From NCBI GenBank assembly GCA_025716815.1, contig JAIXMN010000036.1, positions 248,001 through 312,000 of the forward strand: DNA of 64,000 nt. The letters run 5' to 3'. Every line of letters starts with the position of its first letter. The stretch's first letter is position 1. Origin of the DNA: Dichotomocladium elegans. Lineage: Eukaryota > Mucoromycota > Mucoromycetes > Mucorales > Lichtheimiaceae. Both the position numbers and the translations under genes were made by a program. A model generated the notes under the pieces. That model ran no database searches and had not been told where the DNA came from. It worked only from the letters and a program-made list of their open reading frames with translations. Shown piece after piece: positions 47,355 through 62,353 of the stretch.

Positions 47355-48581
47355 TCACAAATACAATCGATTGTTCGGCTGTGCTTCCACACGCATTCTA
47401 GACTTGTCATATCGCAAATGCCCGAGCCCGATCTTGTTAAGACCATCACAGTAAGCGTCTAGTGTTTCTGACGAGACCAATGGTTTGCCAAGATATGATT
47501 CCTGCAGGCTGAAAAATGCATAACATGGCACTTCGTGGATTTCACACTACGCAGAAAATGGACACGCATTAACACCTTCCTCATATCCTAATTGTAAGCT
47601 TTGCCGCACTTACATAAGTAAGAAGCCCAGCGGTGAGATTCTGAGCCATATTGGGCGGTTCGAGTATCCTGAGTTCAACCTAATACGGATGATTAAGAGC
47701 TTGAGGTCTGACAGCAGAACAGACACTTACAGGACTTGCACTGGAGGACTGAAGACTACGCAGAGAAGGGGGAACAATATCTTGCAGATTAGTTGTATAA
47801 TCGACAATGGGAATATCGTCAAGGACGACAAGTCTAACAAAACAATATGGGTGAGCTAAAGTGGAAAATAAGATTCTTATGCTACAATGCTCACTTCTCG
47901 AGCTTTGTCAAGCCGAAAATTGCTCGTGTAAGGACATGCGCGCGATCGCGCACGACGGGTGCTTTGAAGGTAAGGGAGTAGAGATTATCCCTTACATGTA
48001 ATAAAGTATGATCCTGCATAAAAAGTCCTTAATGCGATATATACGGCGGCCCTTTTCCTCTTGTTCTCCTGATATTTCTAATTACATCGACATGACCCGC
48101 CACTTGGGGATTTCCCGCAAGTGCATCGATATATGCACTGCCGGAACCTGCAGTACCGACCACTAGCGTTATAGAGCTAGGAAGCGGCTGTTTCAGTTCA
48201 ACATTGACAGGCGCAGCTGCACTGATCTCCTGTTGCTCCTCGATTTCGAGGTCGCTGTCGTCGTTATCGAAAGCGTAGCGTACGGGTGCTGATGGGAACG
48301 AGCCGTCAAAATCCTGTTGCGGAAAGGATTCATTAATATATATTAATCACTTTGCCTTTGGGTACTGTCAATACCATGAGAACAGAGGTGCTGGGTAAGC
48401 GGCGATAGACGCGCGTCTCATTTGCTGTCTTATTACATATTTAATCACGGGACTGTCAATTATCCTCCTCTCTGGGTTCACATACCATCCCTGCTGTTCC
48501 TGTCTGCCCATTTCTCATGGACGTTGAGGCCGAGAGCATCTTGTCTGGGTTTATACCGAGGGTGCTGATTGAGTAAAGCAT
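47355..48581 (-). CDS. PSMG1: Proteasome assembly chaperone 1 (PAC1)
   Basis: Reverse-strand gene of small exons starting MLYSISTLGINPDKM. Exons at about 48436-48376, 48317-48090, 48017-47897, 47835-47731 and below encode SSITLVVGTAGSGSAYIDAL, DNLYSLTFKAPVVRDRAHVL, LVVLDDIPIVDYTTNLQDIV, PSLRSLQSS, LRILEPPNMAQNLTAGLLTY and CEIHEVPCYAFFSLQESYLG. The last segments line up with human PSMG1 (VTDYKT, LLEQPNIVHDLPAAVLSYCQ, then IPAILYLCY). PAC1 with PAC2 assembles the alpha ring of the 20S proteasome. The end NNRLYL resembles an HbYX-like hydrophobic-Tyr tail, though not exactly. The individual ORFs are short, so a simple ORF scan misses the gene. Confidence 0.82.
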
Positions 48582-48905
48582 GCTCTATCGATCAGGCTAT
48601 TATTAACATGCTTAGGAGGAGCGTATGTGCCCATGTAGCCGACCCATTTGAAACGTTCGGTTAGCCGCAAAAGGTTATCATTTGGTTAGCGATCTATCCT
48701 ATTCAGCCCGTCCTGAGGGGGAACAGACAAGATGGCAAGAAAGGATCATGGGTATTTATTTGTCTCTCTTTCTTTTTAAGAAAGCACATCACCCAAACTT
48801 TACGTTTGCAGATCATTCGTCCTTGGCTGCCAGTTTTGACTCCGGTGCGCTATTTCTCTCCTCCTTTTGCTAACCGTTATTTTTTTTTTACCTTCCTGCA
48901 GTCCA

Positions 48906-49979
48906 ATGAGTGAGCTATCCACGAATTCAAAACTTCAAATGTTCCTATTGCTTTCGAAATCCGTGAAAGGGTCAGCTAATGCCAAACTGATCAGTGATGC
49001 GCTTTCGTCTCCTGGTGTATATGTATTTTCCGAGCTTGCAGAGGCGCACAACGTGGTCGAAGTGAATATTCTAGTTGGCCTGTTGCATGGTACCGTGCTG
49101 TCTCGTTTAACATTTCCATTCCTTCCAGGCATCCACCATGCCAGAGGTAGCGCCTTACTACGCCTTACTGCGTATTTTTCTGTATGGAACTTACAAAGAC
49201 TATCTGGGTAAAGATGAGCGAGGAAGAGGTGAACGAGAAAAGAGCTGGGCAGCAATCTTATTCGCCTATGATACTACACGAACCCAGACAATCAGCAGCA
49301 TCTTCCCCAACTCAACGACGCACAGCGCACCAAGCTTAGGCACTTATCCATTGTGACATTATCCGAGACGAGTAGGGTAATTCCTATGCATAATAGCGAT
49401 AAAGAGGAAGGCGAAAAGACGGGTAGAATGGGACTGACCTCGATCTATATGCACTTGCATCATTGGGTCGCGTATTAGACCCTTCCGTACAATGTGTTAC
49501 AAAACCAGCTCGATATGCCTAATGTACGCATGCTCGAGGATCTGATTATTGACGCAATCTATCAGGGGGTTGTGTACGGCAAACTTGATCAACGCAAACA
49601 ACAATTTCAAGTCGAGACCGCCATGGGTCGGGACCTGTTGCCTGAGCAAGTGATTCAGACAATCCACGCCCTGAAGGTGTGGTCAAACAATACAAAGACT
49701 GTTCTCGAGGCTATTGATGATCAAATCCGGGTGGCCAACGAAGTAATGAAGAGTAAACAAGCGGAGAGTGAGGATTACGAACGGCGGGTGGATCGTGTCC
49801 GACGGATGATCCGTGCGAGGAAAGAGAATGGCAACAGTGGCGGCGATGAAGAAGGCGCCGTTTCCCCGAGTCTCACTACTGCAACCGGCAGCAGTGAGTC
49901 GATTAGCGTGCTGAGAGACCGGCAATCCGCAATAGTTTATGGAGAAGATGACGCCTCGGGGAGAACGAAAAAGAGGTAA
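48906..49979 (+). CDS. CSN7: COP9 signalosome subunit 7
   Basis: Start MSELSTNSKLQMFLLLSKSV, with exons spliced at about 49051/49127, 49209/49298 and 49376/49480. The PCI-domain sequence reads ISDALSSPGVYVFSELAEAH, then YYALLRIFLYGTYKDYL, QHLPQLNDAQRTKLRHLSIV, LPYNVLQNQLDMPNVRMLED, then LIIDAIYQGVVYGKLDQR and MGRDLLPEQVIQ. This matches CSN7 ([48 protein letters not shown]). A coiled-coil and acidic tail follows to 49979. CSN removes Nedd8 from cullins. The gene is divergent from PSMG1 with 324 bp between the ATGs, which may be a shared promoter. Confidence 0.88.
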
Positions 49980-50585
49980 TATATATATATGCAGGTTTTC
50001 TTTCTCAAAAAAAAAAGATGATGTTAGATTAACTTTGGATTGCGCCCGGTTTCCAGAGGTGCAAAACGATTCATGATTGGACGGCCATGAGATCTCATCA
50101 TTAACCGAAATACAACATGCGCATGAAATTTTTCCCCGTCCTGGAATAAAACCTGTCCGTGATATGCTCCTTAAGCCTTCTGGATAATGGATGACCGAAT
50201 TCTGAACCTAGCATCCCACAATCGATCTCAGCTGCCCTGATAGAAAACAAGTAATTTCAAAGATCAAGGCCAAGGCCGCCGAGTGTCTATCAGGAAGCAT
50301 TTATAGCACTGGCGCAATATGCTTATAGGAAAGAAATCCTCCCAAATAGACTATCCAACATAACCCTACTTCAGGTATCCTTGTGAGCACACAAGGACGT
50401 ACCGACAGTTAAGCAAACGGTCAATTGTCGCGCATGATGGATAGGACCATGCGATCATGCGAAAGCCCTTCCAAATAGGTTTCTTTAAGACGTCTATCGT
50501 TCTCTGTTCCGCCATTGGTTTCGTGCCATCATCAAAATCATCCTCTCCTTTCCCCGCATGGGGTGGAAGAATATGTTGGACGTCG
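49980..50585. other. Intergenic region, possible transposon debris
   Basis: No gene. Minus-strand frames in 50366-50614 look like degenerate coding sequence but match no family I can name. Confidence 0.35.
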
Positions 50586-50880
50586 GGATGCCCGTGTTGT
50601 AGACCGTTTTCCAAAAGTGAAGTCGCACCCTAGCCCAGAAATCTTTACACGTGGTGACAGCAAATGTCGCACGCATCTCTAAATACACCGAGTCTCGGTG
50701 GTGTCCTGCGTATATACCTGAACTCAATCTTATTGAGCAGTTTTGGTCGGTTGTGAAGGGCAAAATAAAACGTAGTGGAAAGTGAGACACGAACGGCCCG
50801 AATCAGAGGTTAAAGAAGGTGTTCAGTGAACTGTCGTAATCGGGAAAAATACGAACCAACTTGTGATAATTTTACAGTGA
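50586..50880 (+). mobile_element. Internally deleted Tc1/mariner-type fragment (third copy)
   Basis: An end TAGACCGTTTTCCAAAAGTG followed by AAGTCGCACCCT matches the left end of copy 1 (TAGCCATTTTTCAAAATC, AAGTCGCACCCT). The shared inner segment AGAAATCTTTACACGTGGTG follows. Directly after it, a frame reads PELNLIEQFWSVVKGKIKRS, the final catalytic block of Tc1/IS630 transposases, then stops. The middle of the transposase and any Fanzor are missing, so this is a deletion derivative. No right end was found. Confidence 0.65.
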
Positions 50881-52792
50881 TCATGACGATACGTATATGG
50901 GGATGGATATGTTAAGAGAGGAACAACTCATCGACGAGACAAATGATAAAGATCTTTGTCAAGCTGTGAGTTCTTTGCGAAGCGCATGTTTGTTTACCAA
51001 TTGATAATGAGTATATAACTACATACTTTCATATGAGACAAGTTTGATTCAGTAGTGGTTTTAATACGCAGCCCGTGGGGCACAACAACACGGACTCGTA
51101 ACCAAACAACGCCACTTTGTCAATCACTTCCTTATAAACTAGATGGCCCCGATGCGATACTTTGCAGCTGTGTCATCGCCTGCATGGATCTGATTATCAG
51201 GATGACAATATGGAAAAATCAAAGGACCCATTTAAACTTGTCTGCAGCAAAGCTGTGGTCTGATAAACAAGAAGGATTGTAAAGTAGCAGCGATGAGAGT
51301 CGTAGATTTCATTGTTCTGGAAGAGGGTATCATCAGAAAAGTCACTGTACTTGTTTCGGCATTGTCAATCACATAAATGACCGATTTCGCATAAATAATA
51401 GAGATTTTGAGCGAGCTACTTCCTCTTTATCAAATTCTTCCCTGGCCTCTCTTCTATGGGTTATCCGGTATGAAAGTTTATATCCACTTGCTTGTTATTC
51501 GAATGTAACACCTTCTGTCCTTTGTAGATTGATCAATTGTATCCGTACCGCGGAAGAGAAACCAAAACGGAATCACATCATCATGTGGGGCTGGAATCTG
51601 CCTGTCTTTGGGCAGGTCCATCTCCTCTGGGGGGGGTTTGCGTGTTGCGTTGCCTGTATCTGTCGTAGCCGTCGCTTCGGCGTTGTCTTCCACCCCAGGT
51701 GGCTCTCACCTTTTTGCTATCGTCTTTATTGTCCCCGCGCTACCTCGGTGTAAATGCCGATGACCTGCCGTTGCTTCTGGTACAGCCTCAAGGAAGCTAC
51801 CTGGGGTAGGGGAGGAATCCTGCACTGGATCTAAAAGGATAAGGAAATCATTTTTCGGGCAGAATGACTCATAGTAGCCCTCCCCCCTTTACTGTCCAGC
51901 AATACGTACCACGTGCCTTTCCATCTCCGGCACACTTCGCCCTCCCGCAAATCAGTCTTGGACGTTTATCTGCGAGAGCATGTTGATGGTGGGGGGAGAG
52001 AGACATTAGGCATCTTGACTTAGTAGTATGCATTCTCGGTTATATGTGAAACTCCTTCAAGCCAAACAAACATACGAAGGAAACGAGGGCAAGCAAACAG
52101 GGCAAAGAGCGATATTTCAACTGCTCATCGAAAATTGTGTACCAGTTGGATATATTTTAATGCTTGGACAAATGCTATGCAGCGCATGCACCGAAATTTG
52201 ACATGGATTAAGAAGAAACCTCTGTCTCAAAGAGAACAGGCCCACATCCGTCGATTTAAAAAGAATTGATGACGATCGTGATGATGTATGTTACAGAGCC
52301 AGATTTGAAACGCATCACCCAAAAGATTCAAAATGCACTGGAATGTTTTAGTCACACGCACCGAATGAAGCTCACTTATGACATCTACTGATCCTAAGGC
52401 ATTGACGAGATTGAGGACAAGTTGAAAATAATCTATTGGACCCCGAGGGTGAGCGGAGAAACCGACTGAAGAGTAGAAATGTTTCCTGATCAACGGCATG
52501 GTTCTGCCCGCCTTGATATCAAAAATCATTTGCTCTTTTCAGGGTGTAAAAGTAGACACAGAATGCCTGACCGAACTGATCTATTTCACCAAGAAAAGGA
52601 TTGGCTATCATGCTTCCCGGACATCGGAGGCGAGGCTAAAAGTACCGTCGTTTGCCGCATAGCCGGAGAGGATGACAGATATTTCTTGGGTAACCGGATG
52701 CGGCGGCCGAAATCCCGCTCACATTTTTTTTTTGCAACCCCTGTCGACCACCCGATGTTCCTCTCTCCTACACTATAATCACACGCATCGTC
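50881..52792. other. Region without a recognised gene, upstream of P450 reductase
   Basis: Short unrelated frames only. A minus-strand frame at 52227-52529 and one at 51478-51693 have protein-like composition but no family I know and no supporting splice pattern. The 3' end (about 52560-52790) probably holds the promoter and leader of the reductase gene. Confidence 0.4.
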
Positions 52793-55082
52793 ATGGCACA
52801 GTCGCCTGTACTTTTAGATACAATCGACCTTGTTTTTCTTGGAACCATTGGTCTCGGTACTATTGCTTGGTTCACAAGGCACCAAATTGCTGAGCGTCTT
52901 TGGGGCTCAAAGTCATCTGATGGAAAGAATGCTGCCAATGGCCATGCTGTTGGAGCTCCCTCGGCCAAGAAGGAACGCAACTTCGTTAAGGTCATGCAAG
53001 AGCAGGTAAATTAAATGCGGCGAGTCCGGGGGGGGCGGGAGCTGGAGAGATACTAAGACCGGGCTGCTTCCTCGTTCTGCTATTAGGGCCGTCGAGTGAT
53101 CTTTTTTTATGGATCACAGACAGGAACTGCAGAGGACTATGCCTCCCGCCTGGCCAAAGAATGCTCGCAGAAGTACGGTGTGAGCGCCATGACTGCTGAC
53201 ATCGAAATGTACGATCTTACTTTCCTTGACACTGTTCCCGAAGACTTTTTGGTTTTCTTCGTCATGGCCACCTACGGAGAGGGTGAGCCCACTGACAATG
53301 CCGTCGATTTTTGGGAACTCTTGGAAGAAGAGGAGCCTGAGTTCTCAGAGCAGAGCGCGGAGAACAAGCCTCTCACAAACCTACGCTACGTTGTTTTCGG
53401 GTTGGGCAACAAGACATACGAACACTACAATGCTGTTGGCCGCAAGGTTGACGCTCGTCTAACTTCCTTGGGCGCAAAACGCATCGGAGAGCGTGGTGAG
53501 GGTGACGATGACGGCTCGCTGGAGGAGGATTTTCTAGCTTGGCAAGAGGAGATGTGGCCTGCGTTCTGTGAGGCACTTGGCGTGGATGAGAATAGTGCAC
53601 ACGAAGGGTCTCGTCAGCCGACCTACGCCGTGGAGGAACTAGACCCATCGACTGTCGACATGGATGATGTTTATCTCGGCGAATTAGCTGATAAACCAAA
53701 GGAAGGCAGGTATGTATGGTGAAAGGAAAAGAAAGGTTCCATTAGGGACAATGTTTTTTTTGTACTAAGCTTCATATCATAGCCGAGTTATTTACGATGC
53801 TAAGCGTCCTTACATCGCACCATTTACCAGCCGGGACCTCTTCACAGACACCAACCGCCACTGTCTACATATTGAGTTTGACGTATCAGACTCTAACCTC
53901 ACCTATCAAACTGGTGATCACCTCGCCATCTGGCCTACCAACAATGAAGTCGAAGTCAATCGTCTTGCTACCATCCTTGGCCTGGCTGAGAAACTCGACA
54001 CCCCCATCAACGTCAAAGCCATTGATCCCGCTGCCTCTAAAAAGTATCCTTTCCCTGTTCCAGCGACATATCGCGCCATCTTGCGTCATTATCTCGATAT
54101 TTGTGCCCCTGTCTCCCGTCAGTCCTTGATGTCATTCGTTGAATATGCTCCCACGAATGAATCGAAGGATTATTTGCGCCGGCTGGCCAAGGACAAGGAT
54201 GAATATCGTCTGAAGGTGGGAGAGGCTGTACGCAACCTGGGTGAGGTCCTTGAGTTGGTATGCGGTAGCAGTGTCCAACCAGGGTGTTTCTCGGCCGTTC
54301 CGTTTGACCTGATCGTGGAGAGCATCTCACGTTTGCAGCCTCGCTATTACTCCATCTCGTCGTCTTCCAAAGAGAACCCGAAACAGATCTCGGTCACTGC
54401 CGTGACGCTTAGTTACAACCCAGACCCCACCCCAGAACGCACTGTCTATGGTGTGAACACAAACTACCTTTGGCAGCTACATACGGCAGCCCATCCTGGC
54501 CATCATGATGCGATGAACTATCCTGAGTATGATCTCTCGGGTCCACGCAATGTATTGCACGGTGCCAAGCTGCCTGTCCATATTCGCCGCTCCCAGTTCA
54601 AATTACCGCGCAACCCCACTGTCCCCGTTATTATGATCGGCCCAGGTACGGGTGTTGCACCCTTCCGCGGTTTTGTGCGAGAGCGTGCACTGCAAAAGAA
54701 GGAAGGCAAACCCGTTGGACGCACCTTGCTGTTCTTTGGCTGTCGAAATTCGGCCAATGATTTCTTGTACGCAGACGAATGGCCTGAGCTCTTTGAGACT
54801 CTAGGCGAGGGCTCGCGCATCGTCACCGCGTTCTCACGCGAGACACCTCAAAAGATCTATGTTCAGCACCGACTCCAGGAGAACGGCAAAGATGTCTGGG
54901 AACTCTTGCAACGCGGCGGTTACATTTACGTATGCGGCGATGCAAAGAATATGGCCCGCGATGTCCAGCAAACCTTTATTAACTTTGCAATCGAGTTTGG
55001 CGGTCTCTCGGATGACAAGGCCCATGAGTTTATAAAGAATCTGCGCAACACTGGCCGTTATCAAGAAGATGTTTGGAGTTAA
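52793..55082 (+). CDS. NCP1: NADPH-cytochrome P450 reductase
   Basis: Three exons (52793-53005, 53087-53709, 53783-55082) give 711 residues, the usual family length. It passes electrons from NADPH through FAD and FMN to ER cytochrome P450s and related acceptors. An N-terminal membrane anchor (LVFLGTIGLGTIAWFT) is followed by the flavodoxin domain (FFYGSQTGTAEDYASRLAKE, ATYGEGEPTDNA, FGLGNKTYEHYN). The FAD domain follows (GDHLAIWPTN, RLQPRYYSISSSS), and then the NADP domain (MIGPGTGVAPFRGFVRER, FFGCRNSANDFLYADEW, YIYVCGDAKNMARDV) with the terminal Trp-Ser (DVWS). All cofactor motifs are intact. It is convergent with the Zn2Cys6 gene. Confidence 0.97.
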
Positions 55083-55283
55083 AAGGACAAATAATATGTA
55101 CTCAAATATAGAAACCCAAAAAAGATATGACGTTATTATAGTAATACTTCCTTTTCCTCTCTCTGTAGATGATACCTATTACAAACCACCTATTTCTCAC
55201 TTGCCTCCCCCTCCCCCACCACAAAAAAATAGAGAAGTAATTACATACACACAGTACGCGTATCACATTATTCCATACTTTTA

Positions 55284-58200
55284 TTATGGTGACTGTCGGG
55301 TAGTCTGATCCCAGGCTGATGGGTTCTGTGCCTGTTGATACCATGCATCCCATTCACTCCAGTCAATAGAAGATGGAATATCCCAGAACGGATTGCTAGG
55401 TTCATTTCGGAAGCTAGGTACGGCAGGTAGTTCTTGCTGTTGAGCTACCGTCGAATCAAACTGTTGGAGTGTAAATACTTCTCCGTTGGCAAGGGTGGAG
55501 AGAGCTGTGTTCAATTTAAGTATAGCGTTAGCAAAAAAAAAAAAAGAGAGAGAGTGTGTGTGTGTGCACAGCTTCTTCGTATCTGTCCAATGCTTACCGG
55601 GCCCATTCACCGGCACGTCCTGATGTAATAAAAAAGTATCAATAATGGAGGCCATATCATGTATAGGATCTTCGGCAGGAACGGCAGAAGGGGCGGCGGC
55701 GTCAAGTGCAGTAGTGGCAGTGACGCAATCTTTAAACAACGGCGTAGAACTGGACGAAGAAACGGCTTCCGGATCCTCATAAGGGTATTCATCATCCATG
55801 ACGCGGAGATAATCAATGTTGCGATTGTCGAGAATGCTATGCAAAAGTATTTTAAGCTTTCTAGCCCAACCCGAAACGTCCTGGATTCTATCGATGAGTT
55901 CAAACGCGCGCTGGAGGTCCTCTTTGGCGGCTTGAGCGATGCGGGGATCGTGACTCTTTGTATTATACATAAGCACCAGGCAGCACTGCAGTACAGGATA
56001 GAGACTAAATGCGTATGACGTTAACAGATAGTCATGCGGCGACAGTTGAGCTGCCATGCGGATGCCCCGCGTGGCGGCGCTCGTGCAAATCTTGAAGGAC
56101 AATGACGAAAAGTCCTCCTGGTGTTGATTCGAGTTCTTGATAAAAGGCCGATGGAGAAGGATTAAGGCGGTAAAATAAAAAAGAAGAATCGAGCCAATGA
56201 CACCAGCAAAATACCCACTCTCCGGGTGAAAGTCCGGGAAATGGAGAGCTTCATATTTGATGGTGCGACTGAAAGAAAATCGCCATTCTGTCAATTCTCG
56301 ATCGAGCTTGGTCACAATGTTATCGCTGCCATGTAGGAAGCTCTGCTGCTTCGCATTGGATGTATGAAGCCCTCGCCAGATCCTTCCGTAGATCTCCGAC
56401 AGCTTGACCAACTGAAGAAAAAGTGTATTAAAGGCCACGTAACCTCCCACGGAATCGGGCCGATATGTTGCGGACGGAAACCTAGGCCCACCCTCGTCGT
56501 CGTCCAGCTCGTCATCTTCCGGCTCGTCGAGTACCTCCTTCCAGCTTGCATAGGGGCTAGGGTAAGGGACATCATTGTCCTGCAAGCAAGCTATACATAA
56601 GAATCGATTATTCAGCATCATTCCCGGTCAGGATGACACTACCTCGTCGACAATCAATAATGGTCGCCCATGAAGAGCAGCTTGAAAACGGTCGCAGACA
56701 TACAACGCCCCTATGTCAATTGTAAATGGAATGGGCCACCTTTTTTTGTTTACAATATCTTACACCAGGTTCTTGATCTGGACTGCTTATCATTCTCGGG
56801 ATTTGGCCAGTCTTTGCAGTTTCGATGAAGTCCTAAGCATTGCGCCTTGCAAGAAGATTGTCATCTTAATAACGACTTCTGACGAGCATTTCTTCTTGTA
56901 TCATCCACTGTTTTTCCCAGAGAAATCTTACTTGTCGCACAGCCTGCCAAAGATATCAGTCATTGATTTTTTTTGATTAGCAAGTCGGCTTAAGTCCACC
57001 TACGAATCCACTCATTAGGAATGCCGCCGAAGATTGAGAGTCAATATTCGTTCTCTGGTTTTGGATTAAGGCTAAGGCTTGCATCTTGCCAAGTGTCGGT
57101 TGGTTTACTTCGTCCAAAATATATTTGAGCGCCTTTTCGAAAAACTGGTCACTCCAGCCGGTCGGCACATCCAAATGAGAGTAGTTATATGATGGTCCCT
57201 GCAACTTCTGGGGGTCATGGCTTTCCAATTCAGCGAACCGTGCGGCTGCACCAAACATGGCCAGCAGCAAGACAGGCTGGGGATATACAGGAAGATGATC
57301 ACGGTACTGACGTAAGAATTCACGTTTGTCAATTACTGGTAAAACGGGATGAACGTTGGCAAAATATCTGTAGAGATAGAACGTTAGAAATAAGTACAAC
57401 AGAGCAACAACGAAAATATTGCACTCACATTTTGAGAAGGCGAGCGCTTGTATATTGATCTAGGCCGGTAACTGAAAAGACATACTGATGGATGTTGCGA
57501 GGAAGCGATCGGATGGATGGTTGCAACCAATAGGCCTTGGGTAGCTTATCCACCAGCATGCTATGTGTTTCTGGTATGATGTGTTTATCATCATCCACGA
57601 GGATAGAATTGTCTTGAACAAGTACTGGAATGCCCGTTTCATTAGCCCTTTACCCGACACACGAAAATAACACATTCTGCTTACCAATCTCACTGCCACA
57701 CTTCCGAATATAATGGCCTTTCCATTTGACATTCTTATCATGGAACCCAAGTTTATCTTTGAACAATAAGAAATTATCAAAGTCACCAACATATTTGATG
57801 TCGTTATAGTACGCCCCGGGCGGGTATTCGCGCGAATGCAACGCATCGAGTTTTTCTGCAAATTCTAATGGAAGTCGCTCCTGTTTACGCTGACGTAAAA
57901 TTCGTATTGTTTCTTGTTCTTCCTCATATTCTCGCAGTAATTCGTCAACGTCGTCTTTCCCGCTCATCTCGCAAAGACGCTTTTGGACCTCTTTGATTTG
58001 TGCTTCGAGCCGGTCCGCATAACTGAAAAAAAAACAGGACATAAGACTGTTGTCCGTAGCAATTCGCTTCATAACACAAACCCTTTCGGTACACCGCGCT
58101 TCTGTGGCTGTCTATCAATTATCCGTGTTTGGCTGCATATTAGTTTGCATTGCATATGGATTTGTTTGTATTCCATCCCTTACCCCTCTGTAAATTCGCA

Positions 58201-58423
58201 GGATACACCATATGCTTGGCAGTTCAAACATGACTCCTCAGGCTTAAAGTGACACTTGATCTTTTTCCTCTTGCAATGATCACTTTTTAAAGCAAAGCAG
58301 AGTTTGAGTCTGCTACACAGATCCGAATTCTCATTTTTACCATGCTCGAAGTGTGCGAAGTCTCTTTTTGCCTGATTGGTCTAGTCGGTTGTTATTCGCA
58401 ACGCTTTGTGGATTACAGCTCAT
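55284..58423 (-). CDS. Zn2Cys6 fungal-specific transcription factor
   Basis: Reverse-strand multi-exon gene. The first exon (58423 to about 58339) ends RLRTLRAC and splices to DHCKRKKIKCHF (about 58290), giving a complete binuclear cluster C-x2-C-x6-C with CLNCQAYGVSC completing six cysteines. A coiled-coil linker follows (DRLEAQIKEVQKRLCEM). The Fungal_trans middle-homology domain starts IYFANVHPVLPVIDKREFL and continues through LLLAMFGAAARFAE, MQALALIQ and RPFIKNSNQHQEDF. An acidic, Gln- and Trp-rich C terminus (IDWSEWDAWYQ) could be an activation domain. The target genes cannot be read from sequence. Several junctions between 56600 and 57000 are approximate. Confidence 0.85.
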
Positions 58424-59280
58424 GAGGCTGTAATGTACAGATCAGCACAGTACTTCTACAATGGGAAAAAAGTACTTTGTAAAAATCTAATCCATTTTTA
58501 TAGGCGTTTTTAAATGCATAGATCGCAGGTCGAGAATCACTCACCCGGCCTTTTTTTTTGTAAGTAAATAACGTCAAAGAAGTACTATGTATTTCTATTA
58601 ACGACAAATCTGCTCATCCCACCCCTACCCAATCCCGCCACTGCTATGTATCGCGGTGAAGCAAAGCAGGCTCAAAACACATAGTGACACATGTGTTACA
58701 TTATTTTCCTATGCGCAGCAGGCCATCAGACGTGCTTCTAGAGGTCTCTTTTGTATCGGTGTAGGCCCATTCTGCCCGTGAAAAAGATATTTAATTTTCT
58801 TCATTAGGCCTGTAATTTAGCATAGAGCGCCTACAACCATGTCTCTTTAAATGAGCCACTGTGCTTACTCTAGAGCTCACTGCTGCATGTGCGCCTACAG
58901 TTTATTTCCGTGGAAGCATACACCCGCAATTGCTTCCTGCCGGCTTTGACCGGAAGCTATAGCGCGTAGTGTCATTTATCTTTTGACAGAGAAAATAAGG
59001 GCAGTATCGTCCGTTTCATCCACCCTTTGAGAGCAATTATCTACACCATTACCATATCCATATGCGTCCGTCTACTTTGTCTGACGAGGCAATAATGAAC
59101 ATGAACTTGAGTTAATTTTTATTTACCTCATTTTGCGAAAAATGCTCGACTGTGGGGTTTTTCTTTGTGTGTGAGTCACCAAAGTCACAAGGCCCCAATC
59201 TGCCCTTTTTTTTTTCCATATCTGCAATTTTTTTTACCCCGGCATTTTCTCCACCTTGTACTGTCCCGGTTTGCTAAAAC
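58424..59280. other. Divergent intergenic region between the Zn2Cys6 factor and ARG5,6
   Basis: No gene. It contains the TGAGTCA element annotated separately and a T-rich leader before the ARG5,6 ATG. Confidence 0.5.
59172..59178 (+). promoter_or_regulatory. Gcn4/Cpc1-type general amino-acid control element
   Basis: Perfect palindromic TGAGTCA about 100 bp before the ATG of ARG5,6. The same heptamer is the Gcn4/CPC1 site that activates arginine genes on amino-acid starvation in other fungi. Confidence 0.55.
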
Positions 59281-62029
<2,749 letters not shown>

Positions 62030-62353
62030 AAACGTTCTATAGAAGGAATCAGCATTACTTTTTCTCAAAACGATCCTATCCAATTTTAGCATGATTCCGT
62101 TTCGTTTATACACCCACATATGCACACAAAAGTACCAAATAGACAATGCGCTTTTTCCTTTATCGAACCCATTATCAAGCATGATGAATTTCGTGTGATC
62201 TATATAACAATTACTAAAACGCCTTCTTCGGAATGCATTTCTGTTTGCACATGTGTGTCATTTGCGTGTGGCTTTGATCAAGTCTTTCGAATAACGCATG
62301 GTGCCCATTTCTGCAAAAAAAAAAAATTATTGGTTTGTTTCCCGATTCAATCA
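62030..62353. other. Intergenic region
   Basis: 3' flank of ARG5,6 and promoter of the second PUS1. No other feature seen. Confidence 0.5.

Noticed and set aside
52227..52529. A 100-residue minus-strand gene
   Set aside because: No family, no splice pattern, and surrounding DNA looks like relic sequence; left unannotated.
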